Of a stretch of 64,000 nt of DNA, positions 44,459 to 55,736 are shown piece by piece; the stretch's first letter is position 1, and each line of letters starts with the position of its first letter. The DNA comes from Phlegmacium glaucopus (taxonomy: Eukaryota; Basidiomycota; Agaricomycetes; Agaricales; Cortinariaceae): contig MU130546.1 of NCBI GenBank assembly GCA_015039465.1, forward strand, positions 153,444 to 217,443, read 5' to 3'. Under the pieces are notes generated by a model, which saw only the letters and a program-made list of their open reading frames with translations, made no database searches and was not told where the DNA came from. Made by a program: the position numbers and the translations under genes.

Positions 44459-45724
44459 ATGATGGCTCAAGACCTATTCACCCCACCAGAGAATTTAGAA
44501 AAAGCTGCTGAGCTTTTTAAAAAAGATACAGAAATCATTGGATTACTTGAGGAAACTCACTACCTTAATGGTCGACATCCAGTTCCAAAGCAGGGAAACC
44601 TTAATCTTGCTTGGGAATACTCGAAAAATCCAGAGGATCATCATCAATTTATACAGATGCTAAGGGTTTCACCCCTTGTCTTCCAGGTTCTTCTCGAATT
44701 AATTGAAGATCATCCCGTTTTTCAAAATGGTTCCAATAACAGTCAAACTCCAGTTGAACATCAGCTAGCTGTCACTCTTTTTTGAATGGGCCGATATAGA
44801 AATGCAGCCTCTGTTGAATACATTGCACGGACAGCTGGTTGCTCTGTGGGTTCCGTTGAAAACTACACAGATTGTTGTTTCACTGCAATCAAGTCTCTTC
44901 ATGACAAATTTGTCCATAGGCTTACTTCTGCTGAGAAGGAGATTGAAAAAAAGGTGGATGGATGAGCACTTGGGTTTTCAAGGGTTATGGAGGGAAGGAT
45001 GGGTTATGTATGATGGAACTATTGTTGTCCTTTATTGGAAACCTGGTCAGAATGGTGATGCATATTACACAAGAAAGGCTAATTATGGCCTAAATGTACA
45101 GGTAAGAAATTGGATTGAAACCCTTTAATTTTTAATCTAATATGACTTGGACATGCAAAGATAGGAAATACACCTTCTAATCTTTGCATTGTTGATTATT
45201 CTCATGGAATGACAGGTTCAGCTCATGGTGCAACAGCATTTGAGCATACAACTGCTGCAAAACACCCCAACTGGTTTTTTGAGGGAGAAGAGTTTGCTTG
45301 GGCTGATTCTGCATATGCAGTTAATTCTCACACTATCCCTGTTCACAAAAAACCTGCCTCTCTTGATCCTGCCAATTCATTATTCGACAAAGTTGTGGCT
45401 CATTTACGTGTTTGTTCTGAGCATTGTATGGGGGCTCTTAAAGGTTGCTTCCAATGTCTACGTGGACTCCATGTTAACATTAATTCAAACAAAGAACATC
45501 ATGATGCATGCCAATGGATTACAGTTTCAATCATCCTTCATAACCTGATTATTGATGTTGAAGGGGAAGATTCTGTTAGGCATTTCTCTGATGTTCATGG
45601 TCATGAGGAGGAGGAGGAGGATACTGGAGCACCAGCTGATATTAACTTGGATTGGTTGCATGGAGACGATAACACAAAAAGAAATAGATTGGTTGTGGAA
45701 TTATGGGTATCACAAAATCTTTAG
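44459..45724 (+). pseudogene. Harbinger DDE transposase, broken
   Basis: From ATG at 44459 the frame runs 108 codons to a TGA at about 44783 (VTLF-stop-MGRYRNAASVEY, where Arg fits). It then continues through a helix-turn-helix-like part (ARTAGCSVGSVENY) and breaks again by a 1-base gain near 44956. Next comes the catalytic part with VMYDGTIVVLY (first Asp), an intron-like gap after GLNVQ at 45103-45161, WADSAYA (second Asp) and CMGALKGCFQCLRGL, with Glu in the preceding SEHC. The last frame stops at 45722-45724. The enzyme would excise and integrate the transposon; this copy is inactive unless the stop and the frameshift are bypassed. Confidence 0.8.
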
Positions 45725-45754
45725 AGAATTATATATGTAATTATAAAGGAATGC

Positions 45755-47486
45755 TTAATTATCAGACCCAAACGAAAAATCATCCCAGTCTGGTGAAGGT
45801 TCTCGATTTTGACGCTTAGCCTGTGGTTCATCTTCAACTGAAACTGGAGCTGGAGCCTTGGAAGCGAGAGCCTCCAACTTCACTTTCACGAACACTTCTT
45901 TTTCTTTTCTTTATCTCCACTGACCACATGCTTGTTTCACCTATATGCACCTTACACATTTCTTTCATTTCCGCTACCACATGTTTTCCTCTTTCCTTTC
46001 ATCATATGCTTGTTTCACCTATTTATACCTATACAACATGCTTCACATGCGGACGCCTTACCCTATGCACGACTCTCTCTATTAGTATAAATACCGTATT
46101 TACTCTCTTGTATTACCTTAGCTAATTCTTGAGACTCTAACCTCGGTTACTTTGCTCTTGACATTCTCAAACTCCTAAGACGCTGCCTCGAGACTCATCT
46201 CTTGGTAATCTTCTGAGCTCATCGAACGAACGAACGAACTCTTATACGACTGTTTACGGCCAGAAGCCTCTGAGCTGTTCGAAGTTGTAACACCTCCTCT
46301 GCAGTTCACAATCCAACCTTAAACTTAGCCATAAGTTGCTGTCACATTTCAAGATTGAAGCAGGCCTGGTTTTGAGCTGCTTGAGCAGCAAGGTTTTCAC
46401 TATAAAAATGACATGGTAAAAGCAGACCGCTGTATTTCCAACATAGCATCAGCAAGCAATCTCTTCTGGGGAAGTTTTGAAATAGAGTTCCTGGCAGATT
46501 CAAATAAGGCTTCATGAGAAGAAACTGATGGCTTGGGACCATTTTTTGAGGCAGGAGTAGCAGGGATATCAACTTTGGCAGCAGCTCTGTGGAGGCCTCC
46601 GAAATGTTGAGACTGGGAAGTGGTGTCCTCTACTAACTTGAATAGAATTAGCAACAGAATTAACAGCCCTTCTCATGTCTTGCCCAAAGGACCGAGATTG
46701 CATAGCTGCATCTTCAGCAAGAATCCATGGATCTAAAACATTTTCATTGACCTGGGTGTTATTGGGAGGCTGAAACCAGATGGTCTTTTGACCATGCGGA
46801 CCTAGAGCCATTGTGATTGCTATGGGAGTGACATTTGGCTGAGTTGCAAAAATGCGATGTAGGGTAGGAAAAAAGATGAATTCCCTCCCTATTTGTCCTA
46901 AAAAATAAATAAAGTAACAATTAAAGAACTTAATATAAAAAAACAACTCACTCCAAAGATTGACAGCTTGTGCTAGCGTAGAATTATTTGGGCCTGAGCC
47001 AGGAATATAGTAAGCCAAGGTTTCTTCATGATTCTCACTCTGGGAATCATTTTGGTCAACCCCTCCTCCTGTTTCACAAAGTCGAGCGGCATGCTTGTGG
47101 TACATCTTCTTGAGGCTGTAAAAAAAATTGCAAAAATGTTTTTAATAAAATAACAAGTTAATTACCCCTCAACTTTGCTTTTTACTCAGCACAGACTGTC
47201 CCTGGGTCAAGAACAAACATGCCAGGGAGAATTGCCTCTGCAATTCAGTTGTAGATGGTTGTCTTGGTCTCACCACTTGTATTCTAGATTAATGATAATA
47301 ATTAGCACATATTATAGTAGAAAATGACTGACTTACTTCAGAAGAATCTTTTTTCCCAAAAAGAACATGATAGTTCTCATTCTTTTCAAGTTCTCCAAGC
47401 AATTCCCATACGAGTGTGTTGTTCTCTTGAGACCAGTTTATATCAGCAATTCAGAGCTTCTGGGCCTTGGCTGCCCTTTTAGACAT
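45755..47486 (-). pseudogene. Harbinger accessory Myb/SANT-like DNA-binding protein, broken
   Basis: Exon-like blocks on the minus strand read MSKRAAKAQKL-stop-IADINWSQENN at the start (47486), GETKTTIYN-stop-IAEAIL (about 47240), HKHAARLCETGGGVDQ (about 47090) and IGREFIFFPTLHRIFATQ (about 46890). The end is ASKAPAPVSVEDEPQAKRQN, stopping at 45757. The first block fits the Myb-like protein that helps Harbinger transposases bind DNA. At least four TGA stops lie where Arg is plausible, and a solo LTR (45876-46292) interrupts the last exon; its removal restores the frame EEALASK at the joint. Confidence 0.7.
45876..46292 (-). mobile_element. Solo LTR, family A copy 2, nested in Harbinger
   Basis: Reverse orientation, with the 5' end TGTTACAACTTCGAAC on the minus strand. 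A CCTCC duplication flanks it (45871-45875 and 46293-46297), and excision restores the host reading frame, which supports the boundaries. The other end no longer shows the canonical CA. Confidence 0.75.
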
Positions 47487-47687
47487 AGTGGACTAGTAGA
47501 TTAAATAAATATACAGAGTGTACACTGTGGAAAACAAGTGGACAGCTCGAGCTCGAGCTCAAAGGTATCACTATGCACCAGGCGGCAAAGGGACAGTCAC
47601 ATAATCATCACAGCAGACTGTCAAAATTATTTATTATATAATTGGTGCTGCTGTGAAATGCAAGCTGCGGCCAACTTTGAACTTCAC

Positions 47688-48429
47688 TACTAGCACAGCT
47701 TTGTTTCTGGTGTTTGCCTTCTACAGCATATTGGATGATCAGGGAAATGGAAGCTCAAGGGTACTGAGCTTGTAGAATTTTCACTGGTGGCTGAATTCCA
47801 TGGTGCTCATCCATCCTCCCATCCTCAAACCTCTCCAGACTATGTTCCGAGTTCTCAGTATTGAGGACTCGGTCTTATACAAACCTGACCCTGCAAATTT
47901 GAAAAAAAAAACAGGTCAGCATCTATTCGTGTGGTGATTGCTGGTCGGATTTTAAAAACACATGCTTCAAAAAAAGATCATTGTTGTCGCAGATAAACAA
48001 ATAGTTGAATACAAAGTGAGAAAGGGTGGTCTATCATTCGCAGGATCACTTCACTTCACACTTCATTATGGAAACAGGTTCCATATGATATCATGACGGG
48101 TTGTCAACAGGCCAGGGGATGGAGTACAAAGGCAATGCCAACACAATCAAGTTCAGGACATGCCAATCATGTGTCACAACATGTGCTGTTTATATAATCC
48201 CCTCTGCTATCAGTCAGAGCTTGGATCTGCCATGCTGAAAGCAACAGCCTGCTCAAACCAGTAAAATTGAGTTGGCTACATAAACTTTTTTTTTGTACTT
48301 ATAGGTGAAGTACAGACTATGTGAGAGCCTTTGCAATCAAGAGGAGTTGAAAATCACAGGGAAAATGTAATGCAAAGCCACATCAAAAGTGATGAGATTT
48401 TCAGATTCCACATTTTGGCAGTCCCAGCC
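47688..48429. other. Unclassified repeat-rich sequence
   Basis: Short frames only, for example fragments around 47740-47900 that look like broken coding sequence (GTGAAAATTCTACAAG... on the minus strand). No gene or element termini were found apart from those of the neighbours. Confidence 0.3.
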
Positions 48430-49074
48430 TAGGGATACTGAAGTTTGGTTCTGAACCAGTCCAGAGAACCAGAACCAACTGAACTGAACCAAGTCTCTGG
48501 TTTGGTTCTGGTTCTTGATTGGCCAGAAATATGAGAACCAGTTCTGAACCAGTTCAAACCATTCTGAACTACTATATCCCAAGGCAAAAATTTAAGTAAT
48601 ATATTTACTTATTTGCATTATTTTACAGGTTAAATGGCACAATGTACCTGTATCTGTAATGAAAATATTTGTTCAAAGTCACCAACACCATATATTTCCA
48701 ATCAGAAGCACATCTTTTTTTGGTCTGGCATAGTATATGATCAATAATATATCTCATTTACTTTATAACTTCAGGTTTTATTAATATCAATATACTCCTA
48801 TTGCAAGAATCCAATTCAAAGTTGTCACTAGTTGGCAAAATGATTTAGTAGTATTTTTCTTTTCATGTCTACTTTTAGTGATGTCATAGTTATAACACCA
48901 ATACTACAAACTTCTGGCCTCAACTTTCAAGATATACTTATTTCTAAGAAATAAAACATAATTTTAGAAAATAAATTTAAAATGAGAATTTCTTGTCTAA
49001 TTGGTGATATCCTAACAAAAGTCTATTTTTACTGGTTCTTATAGTTCTGAATTGTTCTGAACCAGAACTGAACC

Positions 49075-49936
49075 TGTTACAACTTTGAACAATTCAGATG
49101 ACTGTTATGAACGTCTGGTACGTGCACGACCCCCTTACCCCTTTTTCTTCCCTTTCCCTATCAATGCCCCTTTACACCACCATTCCCCAACCTACCCTTT
49201 GCCCTACATCTTCTTTTGTACTATACATAGATATCGCTCCCGCTTCCCTATCTCTGACTTGTACCGACTCGCATCCTTAGCACGGACCATCTCCCTATCT
49301 CTGACTCCACCTTCTAGTATATAAGAGCCATACCCATAGCTACGATCCTTAGTTTAGACCTTTGTATTCCTACGGTCTTAATCTACACAGCTTGCTCAGA
49401 ACCTGCCGTCCTCAGTCTTACTTGTTGAATATGATTGCAACTGTACAAACAGTCCCTAGTTATTTGGTCTATTGGCCCAGCACCAAACGCGAGTGCAAGC
49501 TTATAGTCGCCGTAACAATGACTCTAACTGTAAACAGTCATGTAAAGATCGGTTCTTCATAGTAATGAGCTCAGAAGAATACCAAGAGGTCATCTCAAGG
49601 AATTGTCTTCTAGAGTTTGAGGAAGATTGAGAGTAAAGCAGGTATGATTCTCAAGAACTAGCTAGAGAATACAGACAAAGTAAATTTGGTATTTATAGGA
49701 AGGAGATGAGTTACATAAAGGTATGAGTTGTCTGCATGTAAGAAGTGAGTCATAGGTAAAGGTGGAAATGACTCATACAATGAGTCATGTGTATGAAATA
49801 TAAAGTGAAACAATGAAAAGAGCAAGGTAAACATGTGTGGACAGAAATGAAAGGAAGGGATAAAGCATGTATAAGTGAAATAACATCATGTTTGGCAGAG
49901 TTTAAGAAAGGAAAAGAAAAAGAAAAGTTCATAACA
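49075..49936 (+). mobile_element. Solo LTR, family A copy 3 (862 bp including a nested LTR)
   Basis: Begins TGTTACAACTTTGAAC and ends GTTCATAACA. A GAACC duplication flanks it (49070-49074 and 49937-49941), but the host repeat is itself rich in GAACC, so the duplication alone is weak. Similarity to 7167-7596 over both halves confirms the ends. Confidence 0.85.
49103..49517 (+). mobile_element. Solo LTR, family B (415 bp), nested in a family A LTR
   Basis: Begins TGTTATGAACGTCTGG and ends GTCGCCGTAACA. A perfect ATGAC duplication flanks it (49098-49102 and 49518-49522). The stretch is missing from the family A copy at 7167-7596 at exactly this point. It is pyrimidine-rich and contains a possible TATA-like TATATAAGAG at about 49317. 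Confidence 0.85.
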
Positions 49937-50258
49937 GAACCAGTAGAACCAGTTCTGTTGGTTCTGTTCTGGTTCTGGTTCTGGTTCTGAAAAAATGGGT
50001 GCTGAACCAAACTGAACTGAACTTTGGCATCCCTATCCCAGCCTTGCATATTTAACTTTTATAATTTAACTTTGCCTTTCTGGTCTTTGCTGGCTGTCTG
50101 TTTTTAGGGTTTAAAATGGATCAGGATTCAGCACCAAAGTGCAACTCTCAAAACACAAAATATTGATTTTTGTTGGTGCTGCAAGGAATCAACTGCCTGC
50201 TTGATGTTTTGGAAGGTAAGTGTTATAGACTCATAGTATTTCTGCCAAATTTTATAGA

Positions 50259-50960
50259 ACCAGAACCAGAACCAGAACAGAACCAACAGAACCAGTTCTA
50301 CTAGTTCAGTTCTGGTTCAGAACAGTTCAGAACCATAAGAACCAGTTAAAAATAGACTTTTGTTAGGATATCACCAATTAGACAAGATATTCTCATTTTA
50401 AATTTATTTTCTAAATTACATCTTATTGCTTAGAAATAAATATATCTTGAAAGTTGAGGCCAGAAGTTGTAGTATTGGTGTTATAACTATGACATCACTA
50501 AAAGTAAACATGAAAAGAAAAATACTACTAAATCATTTTGCCAACTAGTGACAACTTTGAATTGGATTCTTGCAATAGGAGTATATTGATATTAATAACA
50601 CCTGAAGTTATAAAGTAAATGAGATATATTATTGATCATATACTATGCCAGACCAAAAAAAGATGTACTTCTGATTGGAAATATATAGTGTTGGTGACTT
50701 TGAATAAATATTTTCATTACAGATACAGGTACATTGTGCCATTTAACCTGTAAAATAATGCAAATATAAGTAAATATATTACTTAAATTTTTGCCTTGGG
50801 ATATAGTGGTTCAGAATGGTTTGAACTGGTTCAGAACTGGTTCTCATATTTCTGGCCAATCAAGAACCAAAACCAGAACCAGAACCAAACCAGAGACTTG
50901 GTTCAGTTTAGTTGATTCTGGTTCTCTGGACTGGTTCAGAACCAAACTTTGGCATCCCTA
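50259..50960. mobile_element. hAT-type MITE, family B copy 2, one end truncated
   Basis: The right end GGTTCAGAACCAAACTTTGGCATCCCTA is intact. Internally it matches the copy at 48430-50035 in reverse complement, including the long AT-rich core. The first about 46 bases of the left end are missing, so no target duplication can be seen. Confidence 0.8.
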
Positions 50961-52035
50961 AAGACATGTTGCAGTGTTAGGAACCTGATGTCCATAAACA
51001 AAGTTGCATGCCTAGCTCCCTCATTTTTGAACAGGTTCTTTCTGTGTTAGAGATATGTAGTAAATATACAGCCTTATATGGCCACCAAATCTGGCCACAT
51101 TAGTATTTAAGGAAAATAGTTTCCACAGGTTTCTCACCCTGAGAAACCCTGGAAACTGAACAAAAACCAAGAGGCACCATCCTAAGAATGCCAGCTGAGG
51201 AGCTGGTTAGTTTAGTCACACTCTAAAGGTACTCTTATGACTCATACTTCTAAAGTCAACTAAATATAATATTCAGCAAATTGTTTGAAAGTTAGGCTAG
51301 GTTAGGTGATTTGGTCCCTGAGCCTCTAAATTTAACTGAGGCTAGTTAGCATCAGTTATACAACTACAAAAACTAACTGCACAAGACTAGTTAGGTGTAA
51401 TTATGTGCAGTGGTTGTAACTGATCATGGTTTGGACTGGTTACAGACTGGTTACTGACTGATCTTGCCTTTCAAAATTACACTAATATCAGGTAGATACT
51501 CATAATTCCTTGCAATCACATAGAAAGTGGCTAGTATTTAAGTATACTTGTACCTGGCCAGAGTCTACATAACTTACCCACTATTTGTCATTTGAAAATG
51601 AGCATAAGAACATTAAAAACTGAGAAAAAATGAGAGTTATGTTTAAATTTGAATTGATAAATTTGGCTATGACCTCTCTCAATTCTGAACCAAAAATTAT
51701 CATTCTAGGATCATTTGAAAGCTTGCAGACAGTTCAATATTCATATATGATGTGAGAACATAAAGACTAGTTATGACTGCTTATGACTGGTTTTTGTCAG
51801 TCTTCAAAATTCTAAAATTGTGGCTAACCACTAACCTAACAGCAGTTACAGTGTTGATCAGTTAGTATATTTTCCAGTTATCATCAATCAAGGGTCAATT
51901 TATGTCTCAGTTATTTCAATTAACTAATCTAACTTACTACAAATACTACATGAAAGTGGGAGGTTTATATAAATGAAAATGTGGGTTTCAACAAGTCCAG
52001 ACCAGAATGATTCTGCCTACTTTCATGGCACAACT
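50961..52035. other. Intergenic with 3' flank of NLR copy 2
   Basis: AT-rich sequence with many AACTAACTGGTTA-type short repeats. From about 51810 it matches 37314 onward (3' flank of NLR copy 1). No coding frame is supported. Confidence 0.4.
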
Positions 52036-55000
52036 TTAACAGTCTTTCTGTAGCTTCAATAGTCCCAGAAATTTGGAAAAAAATTGAGAAGTACGGGCCT
52101 TTAAAACCCAGATTGTACTTCCCAGGGTGACTGGATCTCCTGCACCAAGAATCTTCTTCCTTATATCCCTGACTTGAACAAATAGTTGCACTGCCTCATT
52201 CCATCTTTTCTGATGCTTGTATGTCATTGCTAGATACTGCATGCTTGTGAGGGTGTCTGGATGTTCTGCACCAAGAAGCTTCTTCTTCATGTCTATAACT
52301 TGAACAAACAGTTGCTCTGCCTCATTCCACCTTTTCTGACTAGAGTATGTGCCTGCAAGATCTTCCATGCTAGTGATGGTGTCTGGGTGTTCTGCACCAA
52401 GCAGCTTCTTCCTCATGTTTATGACTTGAACAAACAGTTGCTCCGCCTCATTCCACCTTCCTTGATTACAGTATGTGACTCCTAAATTTTGCATGCTTGT
52501 GAGTGTATCTGGATGTTCTGCACCAAGCAACCTCTTCCTTATATCCATCACTTGAACCTCCAGCTGCTCTGCCTCATTCCACCTTCCCTGATCACTGTAT
52601 GTGGCTGCTCTATTTTGTATGCTTGTGAGGGTGTCTGGATGTTCTGGACCAAGAAACTTCTTCCTCATGTCCAGGACTTGAACCTCCAGCTGCTCTGCCT
52701 CATTCCGCTTTCCCTGAATATCATATATGACTGCTAGATTTGCCATGATGTCAAGGGTTTCTGGATGTCCTGCACCAAGCAGCTTCTCCCTCATGTTTAT
52801 GACTTGAACAGACAGCTGCTCTGCCTCATTCCACCTTTCTTGATTACAGTATGTGACTCCTAAATTTTGCATGCTTGTGAGGGTATCTGGATGTTCTGCA
52901 CCAAGCAGCTTCTTCATCATATCCATGACTTGAACCTCCAGCTGCTCTGCCTCATTCCACCTTCCCTGATCACTGTATAGCCTTGCTAGATTTTGTATGC
53001 TTATGAGGGTGTCTGGATGTTCTGCACCAAGAAGCTTCTTGCTTATGTCCATGACTTGAACAAACAGCTCCTCTGCCTCATTCAACCTTCCTTGATTACA
53101 GTATGTGACTCCTAAATTTTGCATGCTTGTGAGGGTACCTGGATGTTCTGCATCAAGCAGCTTCTTGCTCATATCCATGACTTGAACCTCCAGCTGCTCT
53201 GCCTCATTTAACCTTCCCAGATCACTGTATACAACTGCTAGATTTGCCATGCTTTTGAGGGTGTTTGGATGTTCTGCACCATGAAGCTTCTTGTTCATGT
53301 CTATAAGTTGGACAAAAAGCTGCTCTGTCTCATTCCACCTTCCCTGATAATGGTATGTGACTGCTAGATTTTCCAGGCATTGGAGGGTGTCTGGATGTTC
53401 TACACCAAGCAGCTTCTTCCTCATGTCCACAACTTGAACCAAAAGCTGTTCTGCCTCATTCCACCTTCCCTGATTATGGTATGTGACTGCTAGATTTTCC
53501 ATGCCTCTGAGGGTGAATGGATGTTCTGCACCAAGCAGCTTCTTCCTCATGTCCATGACTTGGGTATCCAACTGCTCTGCATTCTTCCAGTCTCCATTCT
53601 CCCTCATTGCTCTTGCAAATTTGGTAGATTTATCATCATAGTACTGGCTGATAAGTCCCAGCTGGCTTCCATGTAACTCATTTGCCTTGATATGTGGAAG
53701 AATCAGTCGCCTTAATGCATAATCCTGAGTTGCAAGTCTCTCTGAGATTGCACAGGACAAAATTATGCTTCCCATCTCCCATGTTCTTTGCTGCTCAGAT
53801 TTCAACATTTGCTCCCGGCTCCAGCAATGCACCAAGGGGTGAACAGAAAATATTTCAGATGATTGCCCTCTTTTCATCAAGGAGAAGGAGAAAAGCACAC
53901 TAATGCCTGCTCCAAAGATGAATTCATCCCATTGGCCATCATTGTTTGAGGTAAGTAGAGTATGATCCAGTAAAGTGATTGCAAGGGGTAGCTTTCCAGT
54001 TATCTCATCATCAACATCCTTTCTGGACTCCTCAGCAGCAGATCGGAATATGTCTCTAGAGATATTACTATGATGATAGAAAGCACATATTTGAAGAATT
54101 AGGATTGCAGCCTGGGCTGCTTGTCCATCTTCAACAGTGGATCTAGCTCTCTTTTCTATCTCTTTAAAAGATAGATCCCAAGTCCCATACACTGTCTTAT
54201 CATAACTTGATGCTCCTGTGAAGATAGCATCTGACATAAGACTCTGACGATGTAATGAGAATCGTCTCAGATATTCATTGATATTACATTTCCCAGCATC
54301 AATGTAGGCACCAGCATGATCAACAGCCAGTGGAATACAGCCAAGTTCATTGACAATGGCTTTAGCAACTTCAAGATGCTCAGGTAATGGATCCAAATAG
54401 CTAGCTTTGAGGAGCAGAGCTATAGCATCTGGCTCCTCCATGCCATTGATCTCAATTACATTCTGAAATGATATGATCCTTCCCATGGATCGACTTCGAC
54501 TGGTAATCAGAATATTACCTCTTTTACCTGGGGGAATGAACTTGGCCACAACCTCTGGAGAAGGATCATCAGCATTATCAAAGACAATCAACCATTCCTC
54601 TTGAATGTAAGACATCCACTGGAGGACAGATTCAACTGAGCCATCAACACCAGAAGTTTGGGCAGCAGGAAGGCAAGATATGCCCTTGAGAGACCTTGTA
54701 ATACTCTCATGGGAGGAGGCATCAACCCAGAACACATGAGAAAAACTAGAGCAAGGAATGAATCCAATGTTGTTGTGAATGACAATGTGAAGATACTGAC
54801 CTGTCAGACATTTCTTCTATGAACCTGAGACAGATCTGGGTCTTTCCAATCCCTCCCATTCCCCAGAGGAGACAAGAACGCTGCGACAGCAGTCCATCAT
54901 TAGCACGATGAACAAAAATCTTCCCAAGTTTGTCAAGTTCATCTCTCCGCCCAGTAAAGAATAGACTGGCAGTTGGTGTCTGAGGTACAGGGATCTTCAT

Positions 55001-55736
55001 CTGCCCTTCGAAATTATTGACAATATTGTACTAGCAGATTAATCAATGCCAAATCATTTACACAGCCTACATGAAAGACTTACAAAAGTGCCACCAGCGA
55101 TGAGTACAGCCTTGGCATTCTTAAAGGGAATCGAGCCTGGATGCTGAATCTGCCGCTCGTCAGGAAAAGCCAAGGACAGCAGGTGAAAGCAACTCACCGA
55201 GCGATTTTGTTCTGATCCTGTAGGCCCCAATTTGGTTTGCATTCCGACGTCAGGCAAGGAGAGCGAAGTTTCATCCGGATGGGATACAGTAGCAACCGCC
55301 ATAGCAGAGACCGATTCATGGGCAGTCTGACCAACGACGACGAATGAGTAATCGCAATGTAACGGGCTAAGTTGAACGCTTACGTGGGCAAGATCAACCC
55401 CCAAAGCCGAAGCCGACGTGGAGGCTTGGGCGTCATGGGCAGTCTAATCGACGACAATGTGTAAGTGATTATAGGTGTGCTGAGCTCAGTTGAATGCTTA
55501 CAGTAACCTCAGAGGCTTGAACGCAAGAGAGGTCATTGGTCACCAAGTCAGAGACTGGGGCGGAGACTTGGAGTTCATGGTCAGTCTGATTGACAACGAT
55601 GGTTAAGTGATTATGGGTGCGATGGGCGAAGTTGAACACTCACGGTAACGCCAGCGTCTTGATTAGCTTGAGCGCTTGCAGCCGCAGCGAGAATGGATGG
55701 AGTGGGATCAGCGAGGCTTGTTACGATTGTCGACAT
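52036..55736 (-). CDS. NB-ARC-TPR NLR, copy 2 (11 full repeats plus a partial one)
   Basis: Seven exons (55736-55644, 55585-55502, 55443-55384, 55326-55198, 55149-55084, 55030-54801, 54745-52036) total 1124 codons including stop; introns are 48-58 bases. The start MSTIVTSLADPTPS has a proper ATG. NB-ARC is nearly identical to copy 1, with the P-loop GMGGIGKTQ, Walker B WLIVFDNADD and GCIPLAVDHAGAY. The tail has three 42-residue repeats fewer than copy 1 and a different assortment of repeat variants, some (for example LTSMQNLGVTYCNQ) occurring three times. Only a few synonymous or conservative changes separate the NB-ARC parts, so duplication or conversion is recent. The sensor would be the repeat superhelix; ligand and effector are unknown. 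Confidence 0.88.

Larger units (their letters stand above)
44274..47687. mobile_element. PIF/Harbinger DNA transposon (3.4 kb) with decayed genes
   Basis: The terminal inverted repeats begin GTGAAGTTCAAAGTTGGC and share at least 60 bases with one short indel. A direct TACTA flanks the element (44269-44273 and 47688-47692); part of this may be target and part terminus, since Harbinger duplications are usually three bases. Inside are a transposase gene on the plus strand and an accessory Myb/SANT-like gene on the minus strand, convergent and about 30 bases apart, both carrying stops. A solo LTR is nested in the second gene. Confidence 0.85.
48430..50035. mobile_element. hAT-type MITE, family B copy 1, carrying nested solo LTRs
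   Basis: Ends are TAGGGATACTGAAGTTTGG and CTTTGGCATCCCTA, with a perfect 8-bp duplication TCCCAGCC (48422-48429 and 50036-50043). Subterminal regions consist of GGTTCTGAACC-type units. Without the nested LTR the element would be about 740 bp. A partly inverted second copy follows at 50259-50960. Confidence 0.88.
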
